A stretch of DNA of 22,718 nucleotides from Mastigamoeba balamuthi (Eukaryota > Evosea > Mastigamoebida > Mastigamoebidae), in contig CACRSC010000231.1 in assembly GCA_902651635.1 (NCBI GenBank), positions 144,501-167,218 on the forward strand, in the 5' to 3' direction. This document shows, in pieces, positions 18,448 through 22,718 of the stretch (the stretch's first letter is position 1; each line of letters starts with the position of its first letter). Under the pieces are notes generated by a model. The model saw only the letters and a program-made list of their open reading frames with translations. It made no database searches and was not told the DNA's origin. The translations under genes were made by a program, and so were the position numbers.

Positions 18448-20011
18448 TCAGGTTGACTGTGCCCCTCCCTGGTTTCCCGATAGGGCGTAGTGATCGAGCT
18501 GATCGCCCGTGCTGCCAGGAACCGAGACGATGCTCTTGCCCTTGCACACACGGATCTCTGCCTCGTCTTTGAAGAGCCACCACCGATGCCAGAGCTCCCT
18601 GTTGTACGCCAGGCACTCGAGTCACACGTGTCCGTCCTGCTCGGTTATCTGCAGCGAGAACTGTCCATCAACGGTGGCACACCGGCGGCGCAGGGGGTTG
18701 CAGAAGGCAAGGTCAGACATCAGCGATCCCAACGACTGTGCAGCAATCTGCGAGACTGCCAGGGCCCTAGAAACCACGGTGAGGTGCAAGGCGATGGACA
18801 TCTCGGCCAGCAGCTTCTGCGACACCTCCTTTGCCAGCCCTGCGATACCGTGCAGGCTGTCTGGGAGAACCAGCTCACGGGCCTCTGCCGCTGCGTTGAT
18901 AATGTAGCAGCTCTGATCCACCAACTTGGCTGGCACAGAAATTCATTTTCCCAGTGGCCACATCGAGACGAGCCAGCACACTCTCCTCGTCATTGTAGCT
19001 ACCCTCGAAGAGGAACACGCTGCTGCCCGTGTGAGACCACACGCACGCTTCAATCTCCTCCGTGGCGAAGTGGAACATGGCTGGCGGACCCATGGCGTCC
19101 CTGCCAACGCGAGCGATGAGCAGTCCGCTGTGCAGTCTCTCGTCATAGTGGAGCACGTAGGCGAGCCTCTGGGAGGCCTCGTGGAAGCAACTGCAGCACG
19201 AGAACTCGGCACTGTGGTTGCAAGAACGAACAGAGAGGCTGCCGAAGAGCTCACCCGAGTGGGCATCGTACACGTAGAACGATCTGAACAGGCGCCCTCG
19301 CAGCGAAATGAGATTCCCAATCGCCGCAGAGCAGGTGATCACCACAGTGCTCTGCGTGTGCGCCACAACATCTCCCGAAAACGGCGAGAGCTAGAGCCTT
19401 GCCTGCCTCACGACGGGCAGCAGAGACTGAGCCAGCACAGAGACACCATGGCCGGCCTGCACCTTCGCGACCTTGAGGCCCAGTGGGCCGCGGTTCTCCA
19501 TCGAAGCAGCGCCCGAGATAACCACAAAGGCCGCAGGTGGCGCCAGGTACGAGCACACAAAGTCGCGGATAAAGAGAGGGTCCAAGAGCTGCACAGGGCT
19601 CGAGCCCCCCGTGTGGGGGTGCAGCCCCATGGCCAGGCAGAGGGCCGCCTCTTGCAGCCTCGTACCGTGCAGGAGCAGAGGGTCGACGCCGTTCTCGGTG
19701 GGGTCACCACGGGGCGGCAGCAGAGAGGACCAGAGGCCCCTGTGTCTCCAGATGTGCAGACACAGCAGCTCGCAGTAGTGGGACCCCAGCCGGGCGGCAG
19801 GAGGGCAGGGGCACCCCAGCAGCCCGCACAGCGCCAGGGCGGTGGGGACGCCGCACGGTGCAGTCAGGAGAGACGGGCACCTCGCCAGAAACATCGGCGC
19901 TGCACCCTCAGCGACGTCCCCGAGGCTTGCGAGGTCGCGGAGAGCCTCGAGCACTGTGTGGAGCCCCATGCCTGGCGGCAGGGCGCTGCGGAAGACCTCG
20001 GCGGGAATCAT
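18448..20011 (-). pseudogene. Broken member of beta-propeller-like family
   Basis: Matches the intact gene at 12061-13578 over nearly its whole length, from 'QMIPAEVFRSALPPG' (ATG at 20011) to 'SVPGS' and a TGA at 18448. It carries an in-frame TAG at 19393-19391 between 'LLPVVRQARL' and 'AHTQSTVV', a one-base frameshift at about 18937-18965 (after 'LDVATGK', before 'VPAKLVDQS'), and an in-frame TGA at 18624-18622 where the intact copy has the Trp of 'VWLEC'. Conserved blocks such as 'CVWSHTGSSVFLFE' and 'LWHRWW' are still well kept, so inactivation looks recent. Splicing around the TAG is possible but I found no fitting intron. Confidence 0.75.
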
Positions 20012-20099
20012 CTGCTCGTGGCGAGGCAACGGCCCGCAATCAATTTGGATGGTCGAGGAGGTGTACGCCACTGTCCTCCGTTGGGACGCCTGCCAGCTG

Positions 20100-20705
20100 A
20101 GGCGCTGTGCGCAGCTGCTCTGCCTCGAATCTTAGTCGGCACCCACATTGAGCTTGGTGATTCAAACTCAGAGTCAAAGCCCAATACCAAATGCTCACGG
20201 CCTCTGGGCGGCGCCAACAGAGAGCGCTTCGTTGCTGAGTGCACGCAGGGCCAGGTGGGAGCAGGCGATGATGGCGGCGGCAACGGCAGTCCACCTTCTG
20301 CGGCGGTCGACGACGGCAGAGAGATGGACGAGCACGAGAGCCCTGCCCCACAGGCCAACGTCACCGCCGTGGCCGCGATCGCCGAAACAGCGATGGCAAC
20401 GATGCCAGCCACGGAGAGGAGAGGGAGGCACCTGGCAGGGGCAGCACCTGGGACGACGCCACCATCAGCGATGGCATCGGCGATATCGCTCATGGACAGC
20501 TCACCGACATCTCATCCCCCGAAGATGGCCAACAGGGCGTCGAGAGCGACAAGGGTGACCCACTTGGCCGCGATGTCGCAATGGCTGCAGGAGGCACGCA
20601 GTGCTGCAGCGGCACTGAATAGCCCAGCAGGCAGGTTTGGCGTTGACAGCAGAGGCAATGGAGCTGAACCCGAACCCGACGAATACAAGCACTCGCGCGA
20701 CTTTA
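20100..20705 (-). other. Possible membrane-protein remnant upstream of pseudogene
   Basis: The - strand shows hydrophobic stretches in different frames: 'LFSAAAALRASC' and 'WVTLVALDALLAIFGG' (about 20630-20515), 'LLSVAGIVAIAVSAIAATAV' (about 20430-20360) and 'WTAVAAAIIACSHLAL' (about 20290-20240). They are not joined in one frame. This could be a spliced multi-pass protein or a decayed one. Confidence 0.25.
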
Positions 20706-21261
20706 TTGTACTGTTTGATCCTTCATACAGATTGAGTACTCACTTTTGATATCTCACAATTCTGCAGATTTCTTTGCTCTATTATGGAGGTAACGAGAAC
20801 CAGTTATTTCTCTGCAAAGAGTATGAAAAGACATTATCATTGACATTACATGCAGGTACCAACCCAAGATGCTGCATGCCACGAGCCAGAGTACATCACT
20901 ACACCACCTTTGCTACGTGGTGTAGTGGACCACATTCTGCTACACGCTGCTATATGCTCTGCTACATACTGCTGCTGAAATTCACTTCTGCTACACTATG
21001 TAGCGGAGCCTATATATTGCAGTGTGTAGAGGAACTGGATCTGCTACAGCATGTAAACGTGATCGGTGTGTTATGGCCAGACTGAAGGTAGGCATGTGAC
21101 ATACGTTTCACTCAGAGGCACATTGTATTCCAGATGACAGTGCACACATACCTGCTGCAGCTGCACAGCAGAAGAAACCAGGGGAATTATCTCTCTACAA
21201 GGGCACAGAACATAAACACCAAACGTGCTTCTTGTCTGTCACTGCATCCTCTTTCTCTTAA
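20706..21261. other. AT-rich island with repeated GCTACA/TGTAGC words
   Basis: Base composition drops sharply to AT-rich relative to both sides. Between about 20895 and 21050 the words CTACA, GCTAC, TGTAG and their complements recur about ten times in both orientations, with a TATATATT patch near 21012. No supported coding frame. Confidence 0.6.
20897..20927. other. Perfect 11-bp hairpin
   Basis: CACTACACCAC (20897-20907) and GTGGTGTAGTG (20917-20927) are exact reverse complements separated by nine bases. It could be a transcript hairpin or a protein-binding inverted repeat; function unknown. Confidence 0.7.
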
Positions 21262-21511
21262 CTATGCCCCCATTTCTTTATCCCACGAGACACAGGGGCC
21301 TCCGGTCCGGTCCACTCTGCTGCCACCTCGTGTCGGTGACCACTGAGACCTACGTCACTCCTCTGCGGCTGCACGATACATGGCTGCAAGAGACGGCCCT
21401 CTGACTGGCCATGGGGTGCACCCCTGCACAGGGGGTCGTAAGCCCTGTGCAGCCGCTGGGCCCTTTCTTTGTCCACAACTTTGTGTGCTCGTACCTCGCA
21501 CCCCCTGCTTG
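21262..21511 (+). pseudogene. Fragment of beta-propeller-like family, opposite orientation
   Basis: The + strand reads 'STLLPPRVGDH', then after a stop and frame change 'LRLHDTWLQETAL', and 'LAMGCTPAQG' with 'LGPFFVHNFVCSYLAPPA'. These match 'SSLLPPRG', 'TRLQETSLCLAMGLHP' and 'LGPLFVRDFVCSYLAPPA' of the intact gene. It ends abruptly at the start of a copy of the helical-gene exon. Confidence 0.7.
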
Positions 21512-21740
21512 AGCAGGAGACGGCGGAGGAGCTGGCCGAGGCGTACGTGGGGGCCGTGGGCAGCGTGGGGGCCCACGAGAGACTCGTGGGCACGCGCCTC
21601 GTGGGGCCACTGCGCGGCGCCATGGACGACTACCTGCGCACCGTTGCCACGTACGCGCCAGATCATCCGGCGTCCCGCAGCAGCGCGCAGAGGCCGTGTG
21701 CTCTGCAGCCTCGCAGGTGCTCGAGGACGCGGTGGTGCAG
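21512..21740 (+). pseudogene. Fragment of the helical unknown gene (second copy)
   Basis: The + strand reads 'QETAEELAEAYVGAVG' and 'LVGPLRGAMDDYLRTVAT', close to the exon at 17695-17824, with a three-residue insertion near 'VGSVGAHERL'. It continues possibly as 'ASQVLEDAVVQA' and joins the right arm of the inverted duplication head-on. Isolated from the rest of the gene, so unlikely to be functional. Confidence 0.65.
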
Positions 21741-22718
21741 GCGATGGCGACCACGCGGGCGACTGCGCGCGACTCGTCGACGTGTGAGAGCCTGACGGCG
21801 CTGTCTGCTCGTCCATCCCCCAGAGCTCTGTCCCGCCTGTCGGCTGGCTGGCGCTGCCCCTGGGCACAGTTGACCGCCAGGAGCAGGCGCAGAGCCAGCG
21901 GGGTGCTGGCCAACAACGCAGGCAGCACCGAGCACGCGGCGTTGGAACGGTGTCGGCCAGCACGCGGGTGCGCTGCGCTGCTCGTCGCTGGCGCTGACGC
22001 CCACAGGCACCGGTCCGCCGAGCGTGTCTCAGTGGCGTCCCTGCGCAAGCACCCCGAGTGCCGCACAGGGCCTTGCCGACGACGAGCAGCGACGTGCAGG
22101 TGCCCCTGCTGGCTGCTGGCGGCGAGCAGCGCCTTGTGAGGGAGGCGCACATGACCAGAGGACAGGAACGGTCATGACGAACGGTCGGAGATAGAATCAG
22201 GGGGCTGAGAAACCCCGGAGAAATGAGAAACTCTGGAGAAATATCTCAGTCTGGGTACAGTGAGGTGCCTGAGAAGTACCCACGAAATTAATATCTGTGC
22301 CTGAGAAGGGCCCAGGAACGCCGGAATTGTGCCTGGAAGGACTCAGGAACGTGGAAAATTGTGCCTGGAAGGACGCAGGAACACGGAAATTGTGCTTGAG
22401 AAGTACCCGCGATAAGAATATCTTGCGCCAAGTGCTCACGAATAGGTATCAGCGGTGGGCGTCGCGGCGCCCCTCGCAAACAGCCGCCGCCGCCTCATGC
22501 CGCCTCATGCCGCCTCATGCCCTCTCATGCCTCCTCGCGGCCCCACGCGCATGCGCAGCGCAGCCGTAGCGCCACGAGAACTAGATGCGCGCCTCGGCAG
22601 CTCCGTCGCCGCACAGACGCTCGCCCGGAGCGCGCAGACAGCTGCGGCGGGCGCTGCCCCACTGGCTCGCGGGCCGCACAGCGCAGGCGCTGTAGCCGAT
22701 GACGTTACCGCGGGCGCG
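21741..22718 (-). repeat. Right arm of ~1-kb inverted duplication (truncated by window)
   Basis: Reverse complement of 16000-17068 with one instead of three 45-bp units; with those 90 bp removed from the left arm, the lengths agree (979 and 978 nt). It still matches at the last base of the window, so the duplication extends further. Its end carries the inverted exon edge and GTAACG donor of the helical gene. Confidence 0.9.
22174..22440 (+). repeat. Dispersed repeat element, copy 3
   Basis: The + strand copy of the element at 10804, lying inside the right arm. It has the same starting sequence and the same four 31-32-bp subrepeats, followed by a segment (to about 22470) shared with copy 2 but not with copy 1. 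Confidence 0.85.

Noticed and set aside
1-22718. tRNA, rRNA or CRISPR features
   Set aside because: I looked for GGTTCRA-type arms, rRNA-like blocks and regularly spaced direct repeats with unique spacers and found none. The tandem arrays present have no spacers.

Overview
This is nuclear DNA from a GC-rich, intron-bearing eukaryote, most likely a unicellular protist. Coding GC is very high, exons are separated by short introns (about 55-320 nt), and the protein families are eukaryotic (RasGAP, AGC kinase, F-box). The kinase type is shared by plants, fungi, amoebozoans and animals, so I do not name a lineage.

Left part (1-10.3 kb): ordinary, well-preserved genes. A large spliced + strand gene (235-5176, 5' end outside the window) encodes a receptor-like protein: eight or more Cys/Trp-patterned extracellular repeats, a Cys-rich juxtamembrane segment, one transmembrane helix and a cytoplasmic RasGAP domain. 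Next is an intact seven-exon AGC kinase of the IRE/MAST/Rim15 type (6571-9225, +) with an N-terminal CCHC zinc finger. An F-box gene on the - strand converges on it (9438-10144); just upstream of that gene lies a 30-bp near-perfect palindrome containing two TGACGT sites. At least three introns here start with GC instead of GT, and many GT donors read GTGCGY.

Right part (10.8-22.7 kb): a duplicated and rearranged region. It holds (i) a family of long - strand genes with beta-propeller-like sequence: one intact copy (12061-13578), one multiply broken copy (18448-20011) and two fragments; (ii) a helical + strand gene of unknown function (about 15.8-18.0 kb) with fragments of one of its exons at 15.5 kb and 21.5 kb; (iii) an inverted duplication of about 1 kb (16000-17068 against 21741-22718, running off the window) whose arms appear nearly identical apart from a 45-bp tandem repeat present three times in one arm and once in the other; (iv) three copies of a dispersed element built on 31-32-bp subrepeats; and (v) an AT-rich island with a strong hairpin and repeated GCTACA/TGTAGC words.

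If membrane-anchored as predicted, the receptor-like RasGAP would link an extracellular cue to shut-off of Ras. The kinase and F-box protein are probably independent housekeeping or regulatory genes. The right side looks like a locus where lineage-specific families and repeats are being duplicated and broken. All exon models come from reading frames, splice signals and phase matching by eye, without transcript data.
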